A DNA stretch of 7,723 bases from Deltaproteobacteria bacterium (lineage in GTDB: Bacteria; Desulfobacterota; DSM-4660; Desulfatiglandales; Desulfatiglandaceae), in NCBI GenBank assembly GCA_019313765.1, contig JAFDAP010000066.1:1-7723 (forward strand), in the 5' to 3' direction. This document shows positions 1 through 5,997 of the stretch, piece by piece. The notes under the pieces are model-generated. The model saw nothing but the letters and a program-made list of their open reading frames with translations. It did not search any database and was not told the origin of the DNA. Position 1 is the stretch's first letter. Every line of letters starts with the position of its first letter. The position numbers and the translations under genes were made by a program.

Positions 1-219
1 CATAACATCTGCATCAATTGTGTCGCTCCCGGTTTTACGGATACAGAGGCAAGTCGAGGTTTAGCCGATGTGACTAAATATGATACGTCCAAGACACCCT
101 TGAGACGGCTGGAAACGCCTGCGGACCTGACCGGCGCCGCATTGTTCCTGGCCTCGCCTGAAAGCGACTTTATCACGGGGCAGACCCTGCTGGTGGACGG
201 CGGACGGGCAATGCATTAA
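1..219 (+). CDS. Short-chain dehydrogenase/reductase (SDR), C-terminal 72 residues; 5' end outside the window
   Basis: The frame is open from base 1 to the TAA at 217-219. The translation has the C-terminal half of a classical SDR: an N-C-V-A-P-G-F segment with T and D just after it (the usual N-x-[VI]-x-P-G-x-[IVF]-x-T loop after the active site), then P-L-R-R-L-E-T-P-A-D-L, then F-L-A-S-P-E-S-D-F-I-T-G-Q-T-L-L-V-D-G-G near the end. These proteins are soluble Rossmann-fold NAD(P)-dependent oxidoreductases acting on alcohols, ketones or 3-oxoacyl thioesters. The catalytic S-Y-K residues and the cofactor-binding Gly motif lie upstream of the window, so substrate and cofactor preference cannot be judged. 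The stop lies 45 bases before the AOR start with no visible terminator, so the two may be co-transcribed. FabG-like and 2,3-dihydroxy-type dehydrogenases share this tail, so no symbol is given. Confidence 0.9.
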   Translation, partial: HNICINCVAPGFTDTEASRGLADVTKYDTSKTPLRRLETPADLTGAALFLASPESDFITGQTLLVDGGRAMH

Positions 220-264
220 ATTAAAGGTTCAGGGCTTCAAGAAAACACATTCAAAGGATAATCC

Positions 265-2118
265 ATGACAGTATTTGCAGGTAAACTCCTCAGAATTGAT
301 TTGAGTAGTAAGAGACATTTCGAAGAAGAAATCCCGGATCAGTATTATAGAAAATTTATTTCTGCGCGAGGGCTCAGTGCCAAATACCTCTATGACGAGC
401 TTAAGCCGGGTGCGGATCCCCTTGGCCCCGAAAATAGGCTGATCCTGTCCATCGGAGTCTTAGGAGGCACGGGGCTCCAGGGTTTTTCCAAGTGGGCCGT
501 CACAACTAAAAGCCCGTTGACCGGTACCATCTTTCGCTCTATCACGGGAGGAAATTTTGGCGTATGGATGAAGCATGCCGGATATGATCTAATAATCATC
601 CAGGGGCAAGCACAAACGCCTTCTTATGTCCATATAGGTAAAGGCACCGTTCATTTCCAGGGGGCGGAAGACCTTATGGGCCTTGATTATAGAAGACTGC
701 AGGGAAAACTGAAAGAAAGACATGGCCCACACACAGAATCAGCATGTATAGGACCGGCCGGGGAGAAGCTCGTACGGTACGCCGTCATCAACTCGGGAGA
801 ACGCACTGCTTCTCGGGGTGGGGTGGGGACGGTCATGGGGTCCAAGAACTTAAAAGCCATTTCCATCAATGTGCCTGTCCGGAAGCCTTCCCCCGTTGAC
901 AATGCCAGGTTTAAGGATTTGGTTAAGAAGCAGATCAGCATTTTAAAGGAGCATCCCCGCAGAAAAAACATGACCACCCTGGGAACTCCATACATTACTA
1001 CTGTTGTCGATGGACTGGGCATTTTACCGGTCAGAAATTTTCAGGAAGGGAGCATCCAGGCCATTGAGGAGATCTCCGGCAAGGAGTTTCACGCGTTGAA
1101 AAAAGCAAAGGCCGGCTGCCATGTCTGTATGACCAGATGCGGAGGGATGCGCGATGTTACAAAAGGGCCGCTTCGTGGGTCGAAAATCGACGGACCGGAA
1201 TACGAGTCGATCTTTGCCTTTGGTCCGTTACTGGGTCATACTGACAAGCAGTTTGTTATAAATGCCAATGCCCTTTGTGACTATTACGGCATAGACACCA
1301 TAAGTACAGGGGTTTGCATAGCCTATGCCTGTGAATTATTTGAAAAAGGAATCATTTCAACGTCTGATACCGACGGCCTTGACCTTAGCTGGGGAAACGA
1401 AGAGTCAGTTTTTTCCTTGATTCAAAAGATCGGAAAGAGAGAAGGATTTGGCAGTCTGTTAGGAGAAGGGGTAAAGAGAGCGGCCGGGCATATGGGTGGG
1501 GAGACTGACTTTTATGCCATGCACATCAAAGGACTGGAGATTCCGGGTTATGACCCCAGAGGGGTTAAAGGATATGCATTAAGTATGGCCACATCAAATA
1601 TCGGCGGAAGCCATATGTATGGCCGGCCCAGGGAAGAGCTCAGTGGGATTGTAGACTCATTTACAGAGGAAGGAAAGGGGCCGTCAATCGCCCAGGTCCA
1701 AAAGGAACAGGCATTGGAGGACTCTCTAATCGCCTGTACATTTGGAAATACGGGGCTGGATCTCCGGATGTACTCCGAACTTCTCACAGCCGCAACAGGG
1801 ATTGAAGAGTTTAGGAACGCAGAGAGCTTATTAAAAACTGGAGAAAGAATCGTCTGTATCGAAAGGTGCTTTAACGTTAGAGAGGGGTTCGGGCGCAAGG
1901 ATGATTCGCTCCCAAAACGAATGACTTCCGAACCGTTAAGGAATGCCGGACCCTCCACCGGCCAGGTCGTTAAAAACCTGGATAAACTCTTAGACGAGTA
2001 TTACGAAGCGCTTGGCTATACAGGTGAAGGTATCCCGAGTGTTGACAAATTGAAAGATCTTGGGATTGAAGAATTAGCAAAAGAAATTATAAACGACAGA
2101 AGATTCCTTGCAAACTGA
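265..2118 (+). CDS. Aldehyde:ferredoxin oxidoreductase family protein (tungsto-/molybdopterin enzyme), 617 aa
   Basis: Members oxidise aldehydes to carboxylates in the cytoplasm, passing two electrons to ferredoxin, with a tungsten (or Mo) bis-pyranopterin and one [4Fe-4S] cluster. The N-terminal AOR domain (about residues 1-205) shows the hallmark T-T-K-S-P-L-T-G and S-I-T-G-G-N-F-G blocks, then S-R-G-G-V-G-T-V-M-G-S-K-N-L-K-A-I near 185-200. Cluster ligands are visible as Cys285, Cys288 and Cys292 (CxxCxxxC) plus Cys491 in D-S-L-I-A-C. The set and its spacing parallel Pyrococcus furiosus AOR (288/291/295/494; 605 residues). G-P-E312-Y-E and His450 lie roughly where that enzyme has its active-site Glu and His, but indels make this less certain. 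The start is supported by AAAGGA at 253-258, six bases before the ATG. The protein appears complete. No ferredoxin or flavin partner gene is adjacent. BamB of class II benzoyl-CoA reductase is a distant relative and is less likely here. The aldehyde substrate is unknown. Confidence 0.93.
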   Translation: MTVFAGKLLRIDLSSKRHFEEEIPDQYYRKFISARGLSAKYLYDELKPGADPLGPENRLILSIGVLGGTGLQGFSKWAVTTKSPLTGTIFRSITGGNFGVWMKHAGYDLIIIQGQAQTPSYVHIGKGTVHFQGAEDLMGLDYRRLQGKLKERHGPHTESACIGPAGEKLVRYAVINSGERTASRGGVGTVMGSKNLKAISINVPVRKPSPVDNARFKDLVKKQISILKEHPRRKNMTTLGTPYITTVVDGLGILPVRNFQEGSIQAIEEISGKEFHALKKAKAGCHVCMTRCGGMRDVTKGPLRGSKIDGPEYESIFAFGPLLGHTDKQFVINANALCDYYGIDTISTGVCIAYACELFEKGIISTSDTDGLDLSWGNEESVFSLIQKIGKREGFGSLLGEGVKRAAGHMGGETDFYAMHIKGLEIPGYDPRGVKGYALSMATSNIGGSHMYGRPREELSGIVDSFTEEGKGPSIAQVQKEQALEDSLIACTFGNTGLDLRMYSELLTAATGIEEFRNAESLLKTGERIVCIERCFNVREGFGRKDDSLPKRMTSEPLRNAGPSTGQVVKNLDKLLDEYYEALGYTGEGIPSVDKLKDLGIEELAKEIINDRRFLAN

Positions 2119-2220
2119 CAGTTGAGCTATACAGGGCGATCATCCTCTTTCTGGTACTAATGATCCCCTATTGTGACCTGCAGCAATGGATACTTCTGGC
2201 GTAAAAGCAATGGCCGAAGG

Positions 2221-2232
2221 CAGGGCGCCCTG
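2221..2232. repeat. 12-bp perfect palindrome in the gap before the swivel-domain gene
   Basis: CAGGGCGCCCTG reads the same on both strands. Its right half plus the next base (2226-2233) also pairs with ACAGGGCG at 2131-2138, so the 172-base gap 2119-2290 could fold in two alternative ways. It could be an operator half-site pair or RNA structure. There is no T-run after it, so it does not look like an intrinsic terminator. I see no convincing sigma-70 or sigma-54 promoter in this gap. Function unassigned. Confidence 0.3.
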
Positions 2233-2290
2233 TCAATATCCATGGGGCCCCTTCCTCTACCAAAAACCATTATCATAAGGAGGAGAAAAG

Positions 2291-3973
2291 ATGAAAACCT
2301 ATGATGTAGTTCCTGGGCTTGAGTTTGATGAGAAAGTAGACCTTGAAAAATCACCCGCATGGTTTTTGGATGCAACCCACTCCGTGCCTCCCTGGACCCC
2401 CATGTTCGGATGGTTCTGGATTAACTTCTGCCGTCATGGGATGCAGTACGGGGCCGAGAAACTGAGCCTGCCTACGGTCAAGGGCTGGGATTGGAGGTTT
2501 AAGGACGGAGGCGGGTATCTCACCCTGAACCTTGTCATGGATGAAGGAGAGCGAAAGGAACGTGAGGTCAGATTCAAGGAGGCCATTCGTCCCTTCATAG
2601 ACGACTATGACAAGCTATGGGGCGATTATATAAATGAGATGCTTGGCCACTACGAAAAGTTGAAGGCCTGCGACGTAGATACTGCCGGCAACACCGAGCT
2701 TCTTGCGAACTTCGAGGACACTGTAAACGTGTGCAGGCGTATGTGGGAGATCCACATGCACATGATGTATGGCGTCTACACCGCCTTCATCCTCTTTGAG
2801 AATGTATGTAAGGATACCCTTGGTATAGACGACACCCATCCCACCTTTCATGACCTCTTGCGGGGTTTTGACAACAAAGTGTTCGAGGTGGACAGGGAAC
2901 TCTGGAAGTTCTCCAAGAAGGCGGAGGAAATGGGCATCTCCGATATCATTCTCAACAGCAAGGCGGAGGACGCCCTCGCCGAGCTCAGGGGAAATGACGC
3001 CGGCAAAAAATGGCTTGAAGAGCTTCAGGTCCTCCTTGATGAGGATGGATGGCGCATGCAGCGCATGAGCGAGATAAACTTGCCTACCTGGGTGGAGGAC
3101 CCCACGCCTGCCATAGCCAGCGTTAAGTTTTTCCTGAAGCAAGGGGGGGATTTTGACCTGGATGTGGAGAGGAAGGCCCTGGCCCAAAAGCGCGAGGAGG
3201 CCACAAAGGAAGTCCTGGAGAAAGTCCCGGAAGACCAGAAGGGCTGGTTCAATACGCTTCTCGGGCTTGCCCAGAAGACGGGCTCCTTCAGCGAGGAACA
3301 CAACCACTACCTTGACCTTTATACACATGCCCTAATGCGAAGGTCGTGCATTGGGATAGGGAGGAGGCTGGTCGCTGCTGGAGTGATTGACGATGCGGAA
3401 GATACCTTTTTTCTCATCCCGGATGAGATCAGGGCCGTTACCCTCGTGCCGGATGGATCAAACCTCAGACATATTGTGGAGCGTCGGCGCAAAGAGTGGG
3501 AGGGCTGGTGCGGCAAAGAGAATCCGCCCGCCATCCTCAAAGAAGGCTTTTCCATGGATGACGCCATGGGGGTCCTCGTGCAGTCCAATGATCCCATCGC
3601 CCTCAAGGTGGTGGTAGGCTCTATGCCTGTTCCCAAGCCGGAATTGAATGCCGATCTATACGGCATATGCGGCTCCGGAGGAGTGACAGAAGGTCCGGCC
3701 AGAGTGATCATGGAGGAGTCCCAGCTTGATGAGGTGGAGAAGGGGGATATACTGGTGGCAGCATCAACGGCCCCGACCTGGACCCCGGTTTTCGGCCTTC
3801 TTAAGGGTGTTGTGGTTGATAGGGGAGCGAGTCTCTCACATTCAGCCATCGTGAGCAGGGAGTATGGAATCCCCTGCGTTATCAATGTGTTTGAGGGAAC
3901 CGCCAAAATAAAGACGGGCCAGCGCATAAAGGTGGATGGTGACAACGGAGTTGTATATATCCTGGATAAGTAA
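2291..3973 (+). CDS. PEP-utilizing-enzyme (phosphohistidine swivel) protein, phenylphosphate synthase subunit-1 / rifampin-phosphotransferase-like, 560 aa
   Basis: This is the acceptor-binding and phospho-carrier half of a split PEP-synthase-like enzyme. Residues about 1-430 are a mostly helical middle region. It includes an R-R-S-C-I-G-I-G-R-R-L-V stretch followed by D-D-A-E-D-T-F-F-L-I-P-D-E, a pattern typical of the domain before the swivel in PpsA-type and RPH-type proteins. Residues about 455-560 form the swivel domain: W497-T-P-V-F, G-V-V-V-D-R-G512-A-S-L-S-H517-S-A-I-V-S-R-E-Y-G-I-P, then I-K-V-D-G-D-N-G-V-V-Y-I-L. His517 is the expected phosphorylated residue. The usual GG-x-T-[SC]-H is GASLSH here, so the Thr two before the His is Leu515. 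No PEP/pyruvate TIM barrel follows; the protein ends right after the swivel. A strong AAGGAGGAG at 2277-2285 sits five bases before the ATG. The partner ATP-grasp gene starts 279 bases downstream. Thauera phenylphosphate synthase subunit 1 (about 70 kDa) has the same architecture; the actual acceptor here is unknown. Confidence 0.88.
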   Translation: MKTYDVVPGLEFDEKVDLEKSPAWFLDATHSVPPWTPMFGWFWINFCRHGMQYGAEKLSLPTVKGWDWRFKDGGGYLTLNLVMDEGERKEREVRFKEAIRPFIDDYDKLWGDYINEMLGHYEKLKACDVDTAGNTELLANFEDTVNVCRRMWEIHMHMMYGVYTAFILFENVCKDTLGIDDTHPTFHDLLRGFDNKVFEVDRELWKFSKKAEEMGISDIILNSKAEDALAELRGNDAGKKWLEELQVLLDEDGWRMQRMSEINLPTWVEDPTPAIASVKFFLKQGGDFDLDVERKALAQKREEATKEVLEKVPEDQKGWFNTLLGLAQKTGSFSEEHNHYLDLYTHALMRRSCIGIGRRLVAAGVIDDAEDTFFLIPDEIRAVTLVPDGSNLRHIVERRRKEWEGWCGKENPPAILKEGFSMDDAMGVLVQSNDPIALKVVVGSMPVPKPELNADLYGICGSGGVTEGPARVIMEESQLDEVEKGDILVAASTAPTWTPVFGLLKGVVVDRGASLSHSAIVSREYGIPCVINVFEGTAKIKTGQRIKVDGDNGVVYILDK

Positions 3974-3997
3974 GCACAATCCGACCCTTCATCCTGT

Positions 3998-4019
3998 CCT
4001 CTCCCCTCGGGGGGAGAGG
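3998..4019. repeat. GC-rich hairpin, left part of an interrupted intergenic palindrome (REP-like)
   Basis: CCTCTCCCC (3998-4006) pairs perfectly with GGGGAGAGG (4011-4019) around a TCGG loop, giving a 9-bp stem 24 bases after the swivel gene stop. It is not followed by a T-tract, so it is a poor intrinsic terminator, although such a stem can stabilise mRNA 3' ends or slow polymerase. If the element at 4024-4203 and one TA are removed, the flank reads GAGGGCTAAGGTGAGGGG. That resembles a C/G-rich CCCTCTCCCC...GGGGAGAGGGCTAGGGTGAGGGG palindrome I recall as common between genes in many bacteria. The recall-based part is uncertain; the hairpin itself is directly seen. Confidence 0.7.
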
Positions 4020-4023
4020 GCTA

Positions 4024-4203
4024 GGAGGCTGTCCGAGAATGGCTTTGTCGCGAGACCGAGCGAAAATTTCGAGGGCAAGGCGGCAAGCCCAAAACGACCG
4101 GAGACGTAGCAGTAGCCTACATTGAGGGCGTTTTGGTCTTGCCAACGCAGATCCTCGGTATTTAAAGCCGGTCGTAGCAGAAGCCTATTCTCGGACAGCC
4201 TCC
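4024..4203. mobile_element. MITE-like 180-bp palindromic element with 17-bp perfect terminal inverted repeats and TA flanks
   Basis: GGAGGCTGTCCGAGAAT at 4024-4040 is the exact reverse complement of 4187-4203, and both ends are bordered by TA (4022-4023 and 4204-4205), extending the perfect repeat to 19 bp. Inside, 4082-4099 and 4126-4143 are inverted with 16 of 18 matches. The centre can close further through GTAG/CTAC at 4106-4109 and 4117-4120. Thus most of the element can fold as one long imperfect hairpin. CGTAGCAG-A/T-AGCCTA recurs directly at 4105-4119 and 4173-4187. There is no meaningful ORF, so any movement would depend on a transposase elsewhere. A TA target duplication is typical of IS630/Tc1-mariner-type transposition. 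The element splits an apparent older repeat between the two phosphotransferase genes. Confidence 0.75.
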
Positions 4204-4239
4204 TAAGGTGAGGGGTGAACTACCAGGTGGGCACGAGCA

Positions 4240-4246
4240 GGAGGAG
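4240..4246 (+). promoter_or_regulatory. Ribosome binding site that fixes the start of the ATP-grasp gene
   Basis: GGAGGAG lies six bases before the ATG at 4253. The frame also stays open upstream to a GTG at 4208, but that GTG lacks comparable spacing to a Shine-Dalgarno sequence. The 15 extra residues would be encoded by the repeat flank. Family alignment also begins shortly after the ATG (W-F-E-E-C-N-K-S). The site lies outside the MITE-like element, so translation signals for this gene are intact. Confidence 0.8.
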
Positions 4247-4252
4247 TTAGGC

Positions 4253-5332
4253 ATGGGATCTCAATTCGAGTATATTCTCTGGTTTGAAGAATGCAACAAA
4301 AGCGCTCTTCCCCTTGTAGGAGGAAAGAATGCAAACTTAGGGGAGATGGTGAATGCGGGTATCAGGGTCCCTCCGGGATTTGCAGTAACGAGTAAGGCAT
4401 TTAAGCAGTATATGGACAAAGAGGGGCTATGGGCTCAGGTCAGGGACGCATTATCTGATGCGTCTGTTGATGACATAAAGGCCGTGTCCAAGGCTGGAAG
4501 CGCAATCCGCCAGGCCATCCTCTCCACACCCATCCCGGATGATATACAAGAAGAAATAATAACCGCATATGATTTCCTGTGTGAGAAATGTGACGTAAAA
4601 GACCTTCCCGTGGCCGTAAGATCCAGCGCCACGGCAGAGGATCTGGATGATGCGAGTTTTGCAGGCCAACAGGATACCTATCTCTGGATATGGGGAAATG
4701 ATGAGGTTGTCAAGGCAACCCATGAGTGCTGGGCAAGCCTCTTTACCGACAGGGCTATTATTTACAGGATGAGGGCGGGTTTCCCCCAGGACGGGGTCCT
4801 TATAAGCGTGGGCATACAGAAGATGGTGAAGTCCAGGTCCGCGGGGGTGATGTTCACCCTCGACCCAGTGACAGGAGACAGGTCCAAGATCACTATTGAT
4901 GCAAACTGGGGATTTGGCGAAAGCATCGTGCAAGGCATGGTCTCCCCTGATAACTTCATTATCGAAAAGAACTCCCTTTCGATAAAACAGAGTATCATAG
5001 GCCAGAAAGATCAAAGATTTGTTGCAAAGGGATGTGGTACTATTGTCGAGCCTGTACCTTCTGAGCAGCAGATGATCCCCTGCATCAGCGTCGCAGAAGT
5101 GATAGAAATCGCAAAGATGGGAATGCGCATTGAAAAACATTACGGAGCCCCACAGGACATCGAGTGGGCCATAGACGCGGATTTGCCGTTTCCGGAAAAT
5201 ACCTTTTCGACACAATCCAGACCTGTAACGGCCGCTGGGAAGAGGGACTTCGGTAAAAAGGTCATGAAAGAGGAAGGAAAAAGTGATACAGATCATATAA
5301 TTGATCTTATGCTTAAGGGGTTTAGCAAATAA
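4253..5332 (+). CDS. Pyruvate phosphate dikinase/PEP synthase N-terminal (ATP-grasp) domain protein, phenylphosphate synthase subunit-2-like, 359 aa
   Basis: This is the ATP-binding half of the split enzyme; in the family it transfers the beta-phosphoryl group of ATP to the His of the swivel partner, releasing AMP and phosphate. Landmarks in order are L-V-G-G-K-N-A-N-L-G-E-M with V-P-P-G-F-A-V-T (about residues 20-47), V120-A-V-R123-S-S-A-T-A-E-D-L, then A-S-F-A-G-Q-Q (134-140), S196-A-G-V-M-F-T-L-D-P-V-T-G-D209, W219-G-F-G-E223, D302-I-E304-W and Q321-S-R323-P. These cover the nucleotide- and metal-binding blocks of PPDK_N with no gap. It stops soon after Q-S-R-P, where single-chain PEP synthase (792 residues in E. 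coli) would run on into swivel and TIM-barrel domains. Thauera phenylphosphate synthase subunit 2 (about 40 kDa) is the same size class. It presumably works with the protein at 2291-3973, and it is followed 11 bases later by the response regulator, so those two are almost certainly co-translated from one mRNA. Confidence 0.92.
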   Translation: MGSQFEYILWFEECNKSALPLVGGKNANLGEMVNAGIRVPPGFAVTSKAFKQYMDKEGLWAQVRDALSDASVDDIKAVSKAGSAIRQAILSTPIPDDIQEEIITAYDFLCEKCDVKDLPVAVRSSATAEDLDDASFAGQQDTYLWIWGNDEVVKATHECWASLFTDRAIIYRMRAGFPQDGVLISVGIQKMVKSRSAGVMFTLDPVTGDRSKITIDANWGFGESIVQGMVSPDNFIIEKNSLSIKQSIIGQKDQRFVAKGCGTIVEPVPSEQQMIPCISVAEVIEIAKMGMRIEKHYGAPQDIEWAIDADLPFPENTFSTQSRPVTAAGKRDFGKKVMKEEGKSDTDHIIDLMLKGFSK

Positions 5333-5343
5333 AGAGGTGAATC

Positions 5344-5847
5344 ATGTCAGACAATCGATTATTAGATGGCAAGAAGGTTCTCATAGTAGATGATGAGCCT
5401 GACGTACTGGACGTTTTGGAAGAAATGTTGGACATGTGTGATGTTTCAAAAGCTTCCACATTTGAGGAAGCCAAAGAACTCCTGGAAAAAAATGATTTCG
5501 ACATGGCTATTTTGGATATTATGGGTGTTGACGGCTATAAGCTATTACACATTGCCAAACACAGAAAGATAACTGCCGTTATGTTGACAGCCAACGCATT
5601 GAGTCCTGACAATCTCGTAAAATCCATCAAAGAAGGGGCTGATTCTTACCTCCCCAAAGAAGAAATGAGTGATATCACGACTTTTTTGATTGATATATTA
5701 AAATCCCAAGAGGACGAGGAATCTACCTGGGAGCCCTGGCATAAGAGATTGTCTTCTTCCTATTTTGATAAGAAATGGGGCGCTGCCTGGAAGGATCAAG
5801 ACCGGGAATTTTGGAAAAAATTCAAGGCCGATAAAAAATCTCGTTAA
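5344..5847 (+). CDS. Single-domain response regulator (CheY-like receiver) with a Trp-rich C-terminal tail, 167 aa
   Basis: The receiver domain (about residues 10-125) is intact: acidic D16-D17-E18, phospho-acceptor D58 in A-I-L-D-I, T82 in M-L-T-A-N-A and K105 in Y-L-P-K. It should therefore be phosphorylatable by a histidine kinase, but no kinase is in the window. There is no DNA-binding or enzymatic output domain. Instead about 45 residues follow, opening with an acidic Q-E-D-E-E run and continuing with several Trp (W-E-P-W, K-K-W-G-A-A-W, E-F-W-K-K-F) and many Lys/Asp. This looks like a protein-contact tail rather than a known output domain. GAGGTGA at 5334-5340 is three bases before the ATG and the preceding stop is 11 bases away, so it is coupled to the ATP-grasp gene. 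By position it could modulate the phosphotransferase, as the CBS-domain third subunit does in phenylphosphate synthase; that is inference. Confidence 0.9.
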   Translation: MSDNRLLDGKKVLIVDDEPDVLDVLEEMLDMCDVSKASTFEEAKELLEKNDFDMAILDIMGVDGYKLLHIAKHRKITAVMLTANALSPDNLVKSIKEGADSYLPKEEMSDITTFLIDILKSQEDEESTWEPWHKRLSSSYFDKKWGAAWKDQDREFWKKFKADKKSR

Positions 5848-5997
5848 TCCCTGGCCCAGACCTGGTTTTAAAAGCAGTGGCTATCTCAAAGCTTCATTTT
5901 ATGCTTAATAACAACACATAAACGAAACTGGTCATGACGCGCCAGGGCAGGCCTGTAATCCTGTCTAAAAATCTTTAATAGGGAACTATTACGAAAA

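Noticed and set aside
265..2118. BamB, tungsten subunit of class II benzoyl-CoA reductase
   Set aside because: The motifs and length fit ordinary AOR at least as well, and none of the other bam genes is in the window.
2387..2419. Internal duplication: P-P-W-T-P-M-F-G-W near the N-terminus echoes T-W-T-P-V-F-G-L before the swivel His
   Set aside because: Only a few residues match and the surrounding sequence does not align, so it is more likely a chance similarity.
2615..3328. Long minus-strand open frame of 237 codons inside the swivel-domain gene
   Set aside because: It lies wholly antisense to a well-supported gene, shows no family motifs, and such frames are expected opposite GC-rich codons. 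The same applies to the minus-strand frames at 3319-3945 and 4451-5296.
3998..4019. Intrinsic transcription terminator after the swivel-domain gene
   Set aside because: The stem is strong but is followed by GCTAGGAGG rather than a T-run, so it is described as a repeat hairpin.
4208..4252. GTG start 15 codons upstream for the ATP-grasp gene
   Set aside because: The extra residues come from the flank of the palindromic repeat and the ATG at 4253 has a far better Shine-Dalgarno at 4240-4246.
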